This document shows, piece after piece, positions 49,007 to 62,795 of a DNA stretch of 64,000 bases (the first letter of the stretch is position 1; every line of letters begins with the position of its first letter). The notes under the pieces are model-generated. The model made no database searches, was not told where the DNA came from, and saw nothing but the letters and a program-made list of their open reading frames with translations. The stretch comes from Dromaius novaehollandiae (Eukaryota; Chordata; Aves; Casuariiformes; Dromaiidae), in NCBI RefSeq assembly GCF_036370855.1, contig NC_088110.1:21199501-21263500 (forward strand), read 5' to 3'. Position numbers and translations under genes: made by a program.

Positions 49007-52000
49007 CCCGCCATGGGCTGCTGCCCAGAGCCTGGCTTCCCCGCAGGTGAAGTGTACATGCCGCAACCTGGTCAGCTGTCCTCTGAGTTACAATCCAGCA
49101 GAAAGACCTGGGGATATTTTACAGTATCGATTACATGAAAAATCTAAATAGCACTCTGGAGATCGCAGTCTCTTTTCTCTTTCTCTCCTTCTTCTGTGGA
49201 AGGGGAAAATATTCATATGTCCATATAATATATGTTGTACTAATAGATCCTTTGCAAAGGAGGCAGTGTCTTAAGTGGCAGCTCCTCTTCTGGACTCCTG
49301 GGGCTTCATGGTGAAATACGCTGAGCGAGAGCTGGTGGATCCTGCCCTCTCCCTGTCTCTCTTCTCTTTCCCATGGGACTGTCAATGTGGTCCTGGAAGA
49401 GGAGGGGAGAGGGAAGGGGGAAGGGCTTAGAAATAATCTCTCCAGCATCCCTCCGTCTATTCAGCAGGCAGCAGGCAGCAACTGAGTGAGAACATGGAGT
49501 ACAAGGACAGTCTCCTACTAATCAGGTTTAGTATTAAGTAAATTCTGATGAAACTAGGTATTAAAACAATTGCAATTGCTATTAACTCCCGCCTTTGTTA
49601 TAGTCATCCCATAATTGCTTGTTTTGGAGACACCAGTCACGTTCCTTAGAAGCAGCTTCCATGTCCTGCCTCCCTATTGAAATAGGGATTTGATGTTAAA
49701 TGTCCCTGGATGGAGAGGGAAGTTTCTTGGTTACAAGGATGCTGGGCCTCAGCCTTCCTTTGGCTAATAGGAAAGTGCTTTCCTCCCATAAAAGAAAGGG
49801 CATCTGGCTTGCCAAGAACGGATGCTGAACACTCGCTTTCCCAGATCAGCAGTGGTTTTCCAGCAATCAGGAACTTCCTCTTGTCTTCTTTGCACGTGAT
49901 GGGCAATCAGACATAATCCTTTTCTCACCTACATCTGCAAGGGGCTGAGCATGCTGTAATGCTTTTGGGTCCTGTACTGCCAGTAGGTCTTGGGCTGCCT
50001 CAGTCAAAAATTGGGATGACATAGATTTGACCCATATTCTATTTGCGTGTCCTCAGTTAGAGGGTTCGGGAAACTTACTGTCAGACCCCAGTGACAAGTG
50101 CCCTCTGTGGTACTCCCAAATTCACTACGAAAAGCCTTAGCTCTTGTTCATATCCAGCTTGGCTGAAACCACTGAACCTGAATCCTATTACCACTGAGGT
50201 GTGTGAATCCACAGGATTTACTTATCCCATTGCAAGAATTAAGGTCCTGTGTCTTTATCAGAGTTTGGATTTCCGAGCTGCTGCTTCTCTCCTTTGCACA
50301 GCTAGTACAAGGCGCAGGTGGTGCCCTTTGCTTGCGCTGTGCTACCTACCCTCCTAACATCTGCAGCGTTGTGTGCTGCCGAACTGAGGCACCCGGGACG
50401 CAGGGGCTGCAGCTGTTTATCAGCGCTGAGCAACGCATTCCTAGGCACAGCCTAGCATGGGAGTCTTTGCTAATTGGACCTTTTGGCACATCTCTCCTGG
50501 CCCACGTGGTGCCCGGAAGATTAACTTCTTATCAAGCTTCACCACTGGGGTTTACACTCAGGTCCTAATTATGCCATCCACTGAGAAAGACCAGATAGAT
50601 GCCTGGAGGCAACTGAGTTCTGGGAGCATAGCTCAAAATCACTTAAATCCTACCACCTTTGTGCAAGATGTGGTTTGCTCTGCCTATCAGTCTCTCTTTT
50701 GGATTATTTTTGCAAAGAAAAAGCAAACCTCTTCTAATTAACTTTGGATGGATTGTTTCACAAAAGGATCAAACCAATTAGCATTTCCTTCTTACCTTGT
50801 GAAGCCCTTGTGTGGTGTTGTTAAGGGTAATATTTCTGAGACCAGCTGACACGAATAAATCCAAAACAAGGCGTAAACATTGCAAAGCATAGAATAATTT
50901 AAGTGTTATATGTATTTGTCAAGAAATGCACTTTTTTAATGTTTAAGTCTTCACTTCTAGTATTAGTCATTAATTTATTGGATCTGCAGTTGTCTGTGGC
51001 TAGACCAGGACCTCATTGCCAGCTGGAGCCTTACAAGTATCTGTCAGTCAGTCCTTGAGCTATATGTCTTCATAAATGAGACAGAGAAAAGATGGAAATA
51101 TTTGTATCTTGATTTTATCCGTCGAAAGTGGAGGCACAGAAATGATAAATACGTTATCTGGTATCTGAAGAAGCCAGTCCCTGATCTCAGCTCTGAAAGT
51201 CTCGAATGTGTAACTTCGCCGCAAAGCCGTGCTCCTACTCTAGCCAGACTCTGCGTTCTGCTGTCCTGCACCCCACTGCCACAGGGATCAGTCTCATGTG
51301 GTCCTCCTTATTTGCTTGCTCTTTCACTTATTTTTTGTTTCTCATAACTAAAGCTATAGTTTTCCTGTTAAATCTCCATGAATTTGCCCTATTCGGTATG
51401 AAGTTCACAGTCTTAATTCTTTTTTTTTCCCTTCGTTGTTTCGCTTATAGTTTCTGGAATTGCTCTCTCCTTGCTCCTTAGGAACTTCTGTTATTTGCCT
51501 TTTGCGCCTTAAATGCAGTTTCCGTATACTTGATTTATTTGTTAAAATGAATGGCAGTCCTATCTCCTCCTCCTTGTTTCCCCTTTTTAGTCTTTCTGCC
51601 AGTCTACAGTAATCTCTTTTAGACCTGCCCCTCACATCCCCTTTGCACAGGGAGGGCAATGTGCTCCTGCTGAGAAGAAAGCTGAGCAGAAGAGGTAGTT
51701 CCTGCCCAGGTGGCTCCAGGGACGAAGCAGTCGAACGCTGTCGTACAGCCCTCTCGGCTGGGCCAAGCCTAGCCCTATATAAACCGAGGTAAAAGTCTCA
51801 GTCTTGGCACTACATTAACTGATGATGAAACTCTTACTGCATTCAGATTCAAATCCACACAGCAGAGATCTCCTGGCTTGAAGCCTTGTGGATATGATTG
51901 TGCAGCTATCATCATGTCCGCATGGAATACAGAGGAGAATCATCCCGTTACAGTGACCAGATTTTTCCTAGGTAGTTCAGTAATGAAGTCATGCATAGGG

Positions 52001-55000
52001 TTAGCATTTAGGTATTGATAAATACTTAAAGGCCACAGAAAATGGGGAAGCCAGTGAAGGTCACTAGCTCTAGTATTTTTCCTACCTGTGATTTCATCTT
52101 CCCCATTTTGTTCTCTGTAATTATGCCAGAATCCCATCTCAAACAGCAGATTTAAAATGTGCCAAAGTACATACTTTTTTGACTAAGCACGTAATTAAAC
52201 TGTGGAATTTATGGGCGCAGGGTGTTGCGGTGGCTGAAAGTATAAAGGATTCAGAAAATGACTGAACAAATTCATGTGAGGAAGGTCCACCAGGTCAATC
52301 CCACATCTAGCTCAGAAAGTCAGGAATTTGCATATTGCTGGGCAGCAGGGAGGTATTTTAGTGGAAATATCACAACACGTGTACTTGCCCTGATCTGCTT
52401 TTTCCTAGATTTCTGATAGATGGGTACGTGGGGGCTGCATGGACCTGGTTGTGACCCTGTGGAGATGTTCTTATGCTGCGAAAAGGCAAAGAGGGTGGCC
52501 TAGGCTCTACTGGGTTGATCATGCAGTGCTTTCCTGACAGTATTTTTCTCTCAGAATAGCAAAAAAGAGCTGCAGGCAAAACTGATTATATATGTATGTA
52601 TATATGTGTGTGTATATATTGAAGACTGATGATGCCTGTTTATAATAGACAATCTCAGAGAGGGGTAGACTGCACAGTCTGAAACTGCGTGTGCTTTCAG
52701 GTCTTCCAATCATTCTGCAGGGAGCAGGCAGGTAATTTAATAAAGGCACTATTGTCAATCTTCCTTCCTTCCCAACTGGGCTTTTTGTAATGCTTAAATG
52801 TAATACCAAGATAATTACTTTCCCTGGCATCTATAACAGAAGACGTATTTTAGGCTTTTAAAGTCAGAGAGAAAACAAAAGTGTAAATCAAACTAATTAT
52901 TTAAGGAAATATGAATGCACTGAAGAAATGAGCATATAAGGGAGAAAAAATAAGATTAAAAGAAATTTTGTTTCAAAGCCTGCACTGCTTCATTCACAGG
53001 CTTAGAAGGTAGCCCAGTGCTGAATATTTCGTTGGTGCAATTTCATCACAAAATTATTGGATGCTGTTTTTTCTGTCAGTCGAGCATCTAGCCTTTTGTC
53101 TGTGAGGGCTAATTCTTTTCTAAGCCTCAGCTATGCATGGACCTGTCCTTTCCCAGGTTCCTTTTGTCTGTGCCATGTGAATTCTTCTGATATATAAAAT
53201 AATTTTTCATTTATTTTCAAAATAATTGACACGGCTTGAAAGGCATATTTTAACACTCGAAACTTAGTTTAAATGCTTCCATTGTGTTCGCAGTTGGTTA
53301 ACACTTCTAGAATTAATTGGATTTAGATAGCCTTGTTATATGGAAATTCAACATCTTTTCAGATCCTCATATTACTCATTGGGCATAAAATAGAGTATAG
53401 CCTTCTTTTCTTAGTTTAATTATGACATTACAGATTGCAAGGTAAACTTTCAGGATTTATGCAACGTTTTGTTCAGTCCAGCAGTGCTAGCTTCATGTTC
53501 CTGATTATTTCCTCATAATTTGTCTTTATAGAGCGATGGAAATACCCTTTCTTGGCAATTGCCTAGTTTGTGTGGATAATTAAATTGACAGTAAAGAGCT
53601 AGAGTCACCCTTTCATTATTCAAGTCTTACTGAGTTGTAGCTTTATTGGTTCCCCTAGAATAATGCTAGCAATCACCCAGGAGTATGTGATAAATCAGGC
53701 AATGGGTACCTTTGATTTGTTAAGCACTATTATAATGCATTGCTTCTTCCTTATTCCAGCCATTAGAAACCCCAGTCATGGTCCGTGGCCCTGATATGCC
53801 ATGAACTGTCTTAGAAGACTGAGTCACGTATTGTTGGCAGTGTTTTATTCCTTATATACCTCACTGTCTTTGTGAAATCTGTTTTTTTTTCCTCTGTTGA
53901 GTATGATGAAAGCAAATAGGGTCACTTCTTAGTAGGCAAAGTATCACTCAAGTCAATGGACTATTTAGAGCACTTCTTAGATATGCAAATGTAAAATGAA
54001 GTTGATGATATGTAACACAGACACATTTCTGTATCCTCTCATTCTTCCCCATGCATGAAGACTGAACCTAGGAATTAGCTTCAGTTAAGTTTACTGAAGT
54101 TTTCTGTGCTCATTTCCTCTGGACTTTCTAGAAAATTATACCTTTTAATGGGTGGTATCCAAGGAAACGAATTTCAAATGGATAATTATTCCTATATCGA
54201 TTCCAGTGAATTTTGCCTAAAGGCTGTACCACTTTGATTTAGGAGATGAAACTGTCATGTGCCATGGGCAGAGGAAATAGAGAGCTGAATGCCATGGTTT
54301 AGAGCTGAGTGCTAGTACACTCTCCATGTAGCAAGAAATTGGTTAAGTGAGATAAGCCCAGGTAATCTGAGAGGCAGTGCTTCAGGGGAAGGTGATCTAA
54401 AATCTCTTATAACCTCATCTGGAGAATAATTCACTCCTTATTCCAGTTCTGGTGATCAGTCTCATCCTGAGCACTGCACACAAGCTAAGCATTTGAGGAA
54501 GAAGTCTTCCTACCATCTATGAGTACTGGTCCATTAGCAGATACTGAAATTTTTTTTATGGGAAAGACATGCAACCCTCCCTTCCCCGGAATCCAGACAA
54601 AAGAGCATGTCTGCCTAAGTGCACGTCAGGGAAAAATTTGGTGGGATGCATTTTTGACCTCACTGAGAGCCCAGCAATTGAGAGTATTAGAACAGAGACG
54701 TCAGTGATCATCAGCGTGGGATTGTTGCTATTAAATGGAAGTTTTTCTTCAGGAATACAAACTTTCTTTTTCTCATTTATTCTGCATACAGATTTGGACT
54801 GTGCATTTTGATGTTTCTATCAATGTAGAAAATATCTTGACACTGTAAGACCTTTGGTGGGATAAAAACTGGAAATGATACAGACTTTTTTTTACCAAAT
54901 GCTTTTCATTTCCAAGTTTCAGAGCACTTATTACTCACACCATTTTTGTGACAGATACTAAAAGAGACATTTCAATCATTTACCTCAGGACAGAAGTCAG

Positions 55001-58000
55001 TAGTTGGGCAAATACCTAGCCCCACTCTATAGTACAGGATAAAAGAAAATATAACTCCTACTATTTCAGAATGCTCTTTAAAAGCCTGATTGACTGTCGT
55101 TTGATGATCTAGGTAGTTTTTTTTACCATTTTCATGTACTTCTACTATCAGTAACAAGAGACATGATTAAGAAGGAGAAAGCTTTGCTTCAAAGAGAAGC
55201 TATTTGAAGGGAATCTGAAGAGGGATAGGTAACAGAGAAATTGTATCTGTGCTACCTGAGTTAGGGAAAAATACGACCTGTTTCAGAATTTGAAGAAGGA
55301 AATGGGCAGAAGAAGGTGCTGCAAATGTGCTAGGAAGAAAAGCTGAAGAAACACTTAACCAGATGTTTCCAATAACATGAACGCTGTTACTTTGTGTTGA
55401 GGAGAAGCTCACCCGGGACTACTCATGTCTGTGTGTAGCCTTTGATTTTGGAACTTGCAGGGAGCCAGTATCCGTCCGTATACATAAACACATGCATGAC
55501 TTACGAGGTAAGCTCTCTCCATCAGATGATACAGTGTCAAAAGAGAAAAGGTAGTGTGGTTACGTCTCAGAAGTACTTGATCTCTTACCTTTGTCAAAAT
55601 CTTTGCCATCACAGGCACATCACTTAATGTCTGTGCACCTTGGTTTCCTTTCCATAAAGCAGCTAAAGCAAATACATACAACCACCCTGGTCTTGTAAGG
55701 AGAACTCTGTGATAGGAAAGTATGACAGCAAGCACCCCTATAGGCAGAAGGACGGGAGATACACTTTCAGCTTACTCTATCGGAAAAGACTGTTCTTGCA
55801 TAGGTAGATGAGTTACTAGTAAGACTGATACTCTGAAATGTACAGCTCAGGAATCAAATACAGCAATGCTTTCAGTTTTAAGTATAAAACAGAAATAATG
55901 TTAAATTTACATTAGCCACTGTGACGAACTACCAGGTTAAAATGTGAATTGCTAAGCAGGTGAAGTGGATTTGAATACTGAATGTCGTTGATTTTTTTCC
56001 CTCTCCGGTTAGGATTTATTTCTAGAATCATTTAAAACTAGCGAGGGAAAGGTCTGAGAGTATTTGTGTAGTTGTTACTGGTGGAATTGATTGCTTCATC
56101 TTGTTTTTTTCTAATACCGTACTGTTCAAATGAATTACCATAAAAATCCAGTCCCACATTTATGATGCATTAAATGTCAAAAAAGTATTATTCTAGATAT
56201 ATTTCTTCCCAAGGCTTGAGGCCTTGTGTTAAAAAGCAATATACATAAAAGATATTGTTGTGCGTATAGTACCACCCAGTTGTTAAAATGTACCCTAAGC
56301 TCTTCTTAAGGATTTTGTTAGTTTCTCCTAGAGATCTGTATCTATTTTAATCAATGAAATTTTAGCCTTATTCATGCTAAAATACCAAGATATCATGATT
56401 TGATTGTACTAGGATTAAACCAGTAGTAGGAGACCAGGTACATGGTTGCATTATGGCTTCTGCAGACTGATGGGAAGACCCATTCAGTGGGCTCTGAACA
56501 GCTGTTTAACTTCTCCATTTGAGAGGAAAGGAGAGATTTTTCCTCATTGTGCTAGCTCTGAGAGTGCCACCACTACCTTTGGCGAGAACAGTATTGGGCT
56601 GACACTGAACAAAATGAGATGAGAAACCCAGTTTGTCCCGCAAAACCCCTTTCAGACCTATGTTTCAGTCCATCTGACAACACCAACTCTTTGCTTTCAC
56701 AGTGCAGGTTCATTTTTCAAAATCCTAAGTGAATTAGGAGCTGCAGAGCCTTGACTTTCACTTTTTTTCCTTACAAACTCTTTCCCTCTTTGTTTGGAAA
56801 TTCACATCCGCAGCCGAGGGACAGACTCGCTCTCAGCCTATAGGACCACGAGGCCTAGACCCTAGGTCTGCTGAGGTGCCTTCTTGCAGCTTCCTCTGCC
56901 CGCCTGTCGCTGGGTGTTTCCACGTGCTTGTAGATGACACCAGAAGAAGTGCTGGGGTGAAGAACCTGTAGCATAGCTGCAAATGGACCAAGCAAAGCTG
57001 CTGGTCCATTAGTTCTTGCAAGCTGCTTGCTCTTTTCTCAGTCTGTATTCCTCACATCCTACCCTGAAAAGCCAGGACTTAATCAATTACTGGTGCTGAA
57101 ATACCTGAAGGAAAAAATTATCAGAAACTGTTTCATTTATTTTAATCTTAAAATTGTCAGCACACTGATTTGGAAAAGGTCTGACTTTTAGGCTGGGTGG
57201 TGAACGGATGTGTGATTCACGTTTATAATCACGCTTTTGTTGTAGACATTACAAAGATGCATTAATTAATGATAAAATCAAGGGAAATATGCAGGAGGAT
57301 AGATAGAAAGACAGAAATGGAGCTAGAGAGATGAGAGAAAATGGTAGGCATTAATAAAATTAGACTGAACCTGGGGAAAAACAGACTAATATGTCCAATG
57401 TGGGGGGATAATCTAAAGGAAGACAGCCATAAAGTAGGAAGAGAGATGAACGCAATGAAAGCAAGTGTCTGGAAAGCAGAAATGCTGTTTGGTTTTATAA
57501 TATGATGTAGTAGCATAAAATAAAACATCCACCAAACTAATCAGGATGTGCTGGTAGAGATATTTCAAAGGGTGATGTCATGGATTAAATGTAAGTAGTG
57601 TTGGGTTTTCAGTTCCTGCGGCTTTGGATTTCATTGTTTGAAAAAAACAGAATTTGACAGGAGTCTGGCGTGGGGTTGGCAAAATTAAAGATACGAAAAT
57701 TTGGTCTTAAGGAAAAAAGGCCGAAAAAGAAGAATAACTTAGATAAGTGATTAACTGTGATGTGATAACCATCTGCAGTTGTTGAATAGTGTTAATGTGA
57801 AGCGAAGGGTAGTACAGGTGAGGGCAGACAGAAAACGTCAGTTTGGATGTTTGAGCTAGACAACAGAAAATGTCTTCTCAGAAGGGTCAGTTAGACTCCT
57901 GTAGGGAGGGGAGCTTCTTCAGTGAAGCTACTCTTCTATCCCGAGGTTTTGGCCTGCCAGGAGATGTTAGCAGCCGGGCTGGTCTGGATGAGTGAGTGAA

Positions 58001-61000
58001 AGCCCTTAGCGTGAGCAGGAGACAACGTCATTTGAGAAAATGGTTTTACCACTGGGTCAAGTAAGGGCAAGATGCCCTGCTGTAAACTGAAGTAATGGTC
58101 TTGAAGGGCCCAGCAGATAGAGGGGAGGAGCTGGAAAATGCCAGTGTCCCGCGGTCCTTCCCTGAGGTACCTCCTGAAGCTGTGAGGACAGGAGACAGCC
58201 GTACAGAAGCCACATACCCTTGTTGGGTACCTGTTGGGTATTCCTCCCGTAACGGATCTCCCCAGGCTGTGCAGAGGTAAGTTGAGGGGAACTGAAACAC
58301 CCCCCACCTTCCATTAAGCAGCATAAATATCAGTCAGAGCATTTTCACATGCAGTGCTCTCATTTGTGCTTTACAACCTCTTTTGCAGAGCTTAAATGAC
58401 AGATACCGCTGTTTCTGCGGTGCTTTCATCCTAGTCCCTTTCAATAATTCATATTCATCTACACCTCATTCCTGTGCTCCTTTTCATTGCTCCTTTGATA
58501 ATTAAACAATAGGACATGAAGGGTGTTGGAGTTGCTGGGATATTACCGTGGCTCAAAATGCATCTGACATTCCAGTGAGGTAACTTAATTACCAGTTGCT
58601 CTGTTATTGCCTGCCTGGGAAATAACCAAGCCCTGGCGTAACATATAAACGTATGGCAGCACGCAAGGGGGAAGAGGGAGTTCGAAGGCTCGTTGTAACT
58701 GTAATATTTCTTTGTGTTTTGAAGTCAGAGTTCCTGTGGTTCGTTTTAACCATTTCATGTGGAGAAATACAATAGGCATGTCTCCATGCACCTCTCTTCT
58801 TTGGAGAAGCAGAAATAATCATCGTATTCAGTTAAAGTGTTTTTACTTCCTCGTAAACTTCCCTCCCAAAACTACCTTGTTTTAGAGACAGACTACAGAA
58901 ACTTTTAGTCCCTGGTAATGCTACATTAATGCATGCGTTTTATGCACAGGATGAGCTCTGTCTCCAAGATGTCCTTCTTAGAACTTCCCCCTTTTAAAGT
59001 ATTTAAAAGGACTTAAGTAAATGGTAGCACTTGACTTAGATCCATTTCACTTAACCAAGCAGACTCATTTGGATCGTACTTGTTCCAGACGGTTTATTTG
59101 GATAGTGGAAAGCAAGAAGCTCCTTAGAGGGTAACAGAGATCTCAGGTAGGCTGACTCTTTCCTGTTGCTTGTCCTGCTCTATTAAGTATATGGAAAGTC
59201 AAAGGGGAATCTATTTCTACTTTAACCACCTCAGTGAGAGAGCTAAAGCTCAATGGCTGAGTCCAGACTTTGTGTATAGGTGTCCATTTTCCTTCTAGCA
59301 ATTTTTAGTCTGCTGTGAGAATTAGAAATATGAAAAGATTTTGATTACGATGAAATAACACAAATTGGTACAAGCACATAAAGCAACATAGGCAGCAGAA
59401 ATATCAGTAAGCTTTCTCAAGTATCTCTCTGAATGGCCTCCTTCAGCTCTCTGGTTCCTAGTCATATACTGAAAGAGTTTTCGTAATTCATAGTTCATAA
59501 TTTGGTTGCTGCTGTGGTTTGTCGATGCTGCCATTTTGTACTACTGCTGCAGTATCCGTGCGGTTCAGTGGAAGGTCCACCAGCACGCTTTCCTCTCAGG
59601 ACGCAGCTCTCTGTTTCAGTCCATGGTGATGGACCAAGAAATATAGTGCGCCTTTTTATTTATCAGGCAACAGTATAGTGTTTTATTGCTGGTGTTCTAC
59701 TCTGCAGCCCTGCTGCTCATATTCTACTGCAAAAGCTTGTAAAATCAATACAAAAGCTTATTCCTTTCATCCGTAAATGCGTCAGCAGATAAAAACAGGG
59801 AGAGCACTTGAGGTGATGTGATCTAAACACAAGCACAAAAAAATTAGCAGAGGGCATCAGCTGAAAGCGCAATCTATTCTCAGCAATGACTAAGGAAAAA
59901 ATTGCACTGCTTTACTCAGCACCTCCGATTCCCTGCTGGTACCCGGTGATGTAACTGCTGCTGTTCTGGACGGGGCTGCTCTCCTCTCCTCTCCACCTCT
60001 GTCGAAGCAGTCCTGCTAGGTGAAGAGCAGCTAGACCATCCTCCTTTTCGTGCACCATCAGCAGAATCGGTCACGAAGTTCACACAGAGCTCTGGGATGA
60101 ACGAGAGCTAAAAGGGACCCAAGGACATAGAGGGCATAGCTTGGACTGCAAATTCCTCATTACTGGTGGTAGGAGACGGAAAGAATTAAAGTGACTGGAA
60201 AAAACAAAACTGCTATAATGATCTTCTGATTTTAGGATGAGACTTTAAAATTAAGAAATAGCTTTCTGTAGCTTCATACGCCAGTATATTTTAGCTGGCT
60301 GCAGAAGGGTTTTGGAGGGACTATTAGATTCCACATTTACATTCTGGTAGGACTGATAATGATTTTACTGTTACAGAAATGTTATTATTTTCATGTAAAC
60401 TGATACAGCCTCATAATTTATATTCTGATCTAGTCAACTCCACTTCCCAGAGCAAGAAGTGTTTCAGGATATTGGAGTACCTTGACCTCTGCAGTGTCTG
60501 TCTTGCCATGTTCTTTCTCCTGTGTTTTTGCTATGTTATGGCTCTATGATTTCCGGCAAAAAAAAACATGTTTCTTTACATGGGTATTGTCTAGAAATCA
60601 ATGCTGGCTCTCTGGTATCTGGGACAAGATTGTTTTTGCTAGCATTTGGTCAATACTGGTGTGGCAGCAGAGCTTAAGAATCCAAGGAATAGACTTGGAC
60701 ACCTTCTTGTTTGGAAAAGCACAGGACACAGATGGTTGTTGTCTCAGAAAGCTTGCCCTTGATCAGATGCAACGGATTTAGCCAGGCACTGTGGGTTTGT
60801 TTGGACATCAGTCCTGTATGCAAACAATTAACATTTTCAAGGCAAAATTGGGTCTGAGAGACTCTGAGCGAATTCCCATAATTCATTAGTGGTAACTGCT
60901 AATGAAGCTGTCATTAACTGGCCAATTGCCTAACACGTGTAATTAAGGGCCCAGTAATGTTCACCTCTGTCCCAGGGTGAACTGTTCAGTTTAGTCGTAC

Positions 61001-62604
61001 AGGATGCTGTCCTGCTAATTGCCTCTGGAAAACGTTCACATGGACATGACAAGCAAAATCTGTCAGTACTTGTTGAAGAATGAGAGGGACCATATGTTTC
61101 CAGGCCAAATCCAAAGCTGTGTGTTTTAGACTATGATAAAGTAACGCTAACCATTAGATTGTGTGCAGAGACGTCTATAGAAAGGGAATGTTAATCTGCT
61201 GGTATCTTCAACTTCAGATTCACTTCAGGCTGTAAAAGAGTCTTTGGCTGATATTAGCACATCTTAGGCTGATGAGTCCTTTGAATTGTAGTCCCATCCA
61301 GAATATATTTAGTGTGAACTTAATTAGCTAATGATTATACATTTGAACTTCATCCATTAAAAATAAATTTTGATGGCAATTCCTTGCTCTTCTGAAGTTT
61401 TGTTTTAGTAGATTCACAATATGCATCTCTCCTAGGGTTTCTTTACAGTAAGGGCTGTTTGCAGTTACGTAGTCAGAAACTACACTCCTTAATAAAATAT
61501 TCAGTAGTCTTCAAAATACTTTGGTTTTAACAGATTTTCATTTCATTACATTCACAAGTCTAATAAAAAGTTATGTGCAATACTTAGTCCTTGATAACTG
61601 TTACGATTTTATATGTCCAGCATATGGAAGTTGGCGTGAATTTGGTGTAAGGGCAAACTCTCCTAGTTGGAGATGTAATACAAAGATATGGGCATTATAT
61701 ACTCTTTCCATTATATTCCCATTAAATTCAGATTTAGTTTTTAGTTACTGATTCCAAACATGCCCATAATACTGATTTACTCAAGGCCCTTTTGGAGATC
61801 TTCTTGGCACAGAAAAGTGATTATAACTATCTCACCCTGCCCCACTGTCCTGCATGCTCCAGAATTCAAGGTTGTCCTTTATTGTGCCCTTCGTATGACT
61901 AGGTGGTGGGGAACACATCACTGTATCAGAGAAATGTTTTCCTTTTCTCCAAATGCACTCAGCCACAGTTAAGTTTGTTTGGGCTGACTTAAGGATAAAA
62001 ACAGAATCCTTCCTTCATTTTGATTTTACTAAGAGTTATATTCTCTGTTATTACAAATGGGGACTCTTCAAAAATACTGTCTCATGACTAAATGATTTAA
62101 GATACTATATTCATGGGAAAAGTCCAACAAAGTACCAGTTGGCTTTTTATTAACACTTTCATAAAATTACTCATTAAAAAAATCCAAATGACTTTTCTAT
62201 ATTACTATATTTGATTGTTTTTATGCAGAAACCCCAGACGCCTCAGTTAGCTGCTTCACAGTTCAATGTCTAATTGACAGGAAAAAGATGTTATTGCTTT
62301 TACATTTATTTCAAATAAAGTCACTATAGAAAAGAAGATTGAACTAATTTCTGGATAGATTAGCTTTGAGAGGAGATGAGATTATTGCCATAGTTTCATC
62401 TTCCTAAAGCAGTTACCTGCTTTGCTATTTATTTGTCCTTCTAGTGAGTTCAAGGAAACCTAATTTTAATCCTTTAGTGCTTTATCTGCGCCATAGTTTT
62501 CCTGTGTTACCTGAGCCTATCAAATAACATGCTTGGGCTTAACCTCATTTTCGCTTCCCAAGGCTCCTTTTTCCCCAGGCATGCCTTAAGTGTTGCACTT
62601 AATG
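49007..62604. other. gene-free sequence upstream of KCNG4
   Basis: No coding exon is recognised on either strand; the WAP-domain gene WFDC1, which lies upstream of KCNG4 in human, was not found here. The open frames near 50.1-50.7 kb and 57.9-58.3 kb are open in several frames at once and look like chance. A TATATAAA with CpG-containing flank near 51.73-51.78 kb and a motif-dense AT patch near 60.9 kb are the only regulatory-looking spots. The KCNG4 promoter should lie somewhere here but could not be placed. Confidence 0.5.
52586..52620. repeat. TA/TG dinucleotide microsatellite
   Basis: The stretch alternates TATA, TGTATG and TGTGTG units, an imperfect alternating purine-pyrimidine repeat upstream of KCNG4. 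Confidence 0.85.
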
Positions 62605-62795
62605 AAGACCCGGCCCTTGGTGCTTCAATTTCCTATCTGTGGAATGATGCTGATGCTTTGACTCTCTTCTCTCTGTAGGTTAAAACCCTTGGGGGGTGAT
62701 CGTCTCTCAGGAGCTGTCTGTACAAGACCTAGCACACTGGGGGCTAGTTCTAGTAGGAATTAGCTCCTCAGCAAAGAAATAATAAGAAAGTAAGC
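62605..62795 (+). mobile_element. ancient amniote SINE (MIR/CORE-like) copy
   Basis: The stretch has the order of landmarks found in old MIR-like SINEs of birds and reptiles: CAATTTCCTATCTGTGGAATGA near 62,626-62,647, a CTCTGTAGGTTAAA piece, then GTCTGTACAAGACCTAGCAC followed by ACTGGGGGC near 62,717-62,745, and an AATAATAAG-type tail near 62,780. It is diverged and has no coding potential. Its family name is from memory of the consensus and the boundaries are approximate. Confidence 0.55.

Noticed and set aside
57936-58324. Overlapping open frames of 85-123 codons on the minus strand
   Set aside because: Three frames are open at once with unrelated translations, the usual sign of chance in a locally GC-richer stretch.
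59918-59945. Left half of an RE1/NRSF-like site (CTCAGCACCTCCG)
   Set aside because: The right half-site is absent, so neuron-restrictive silencer binding is not supported.
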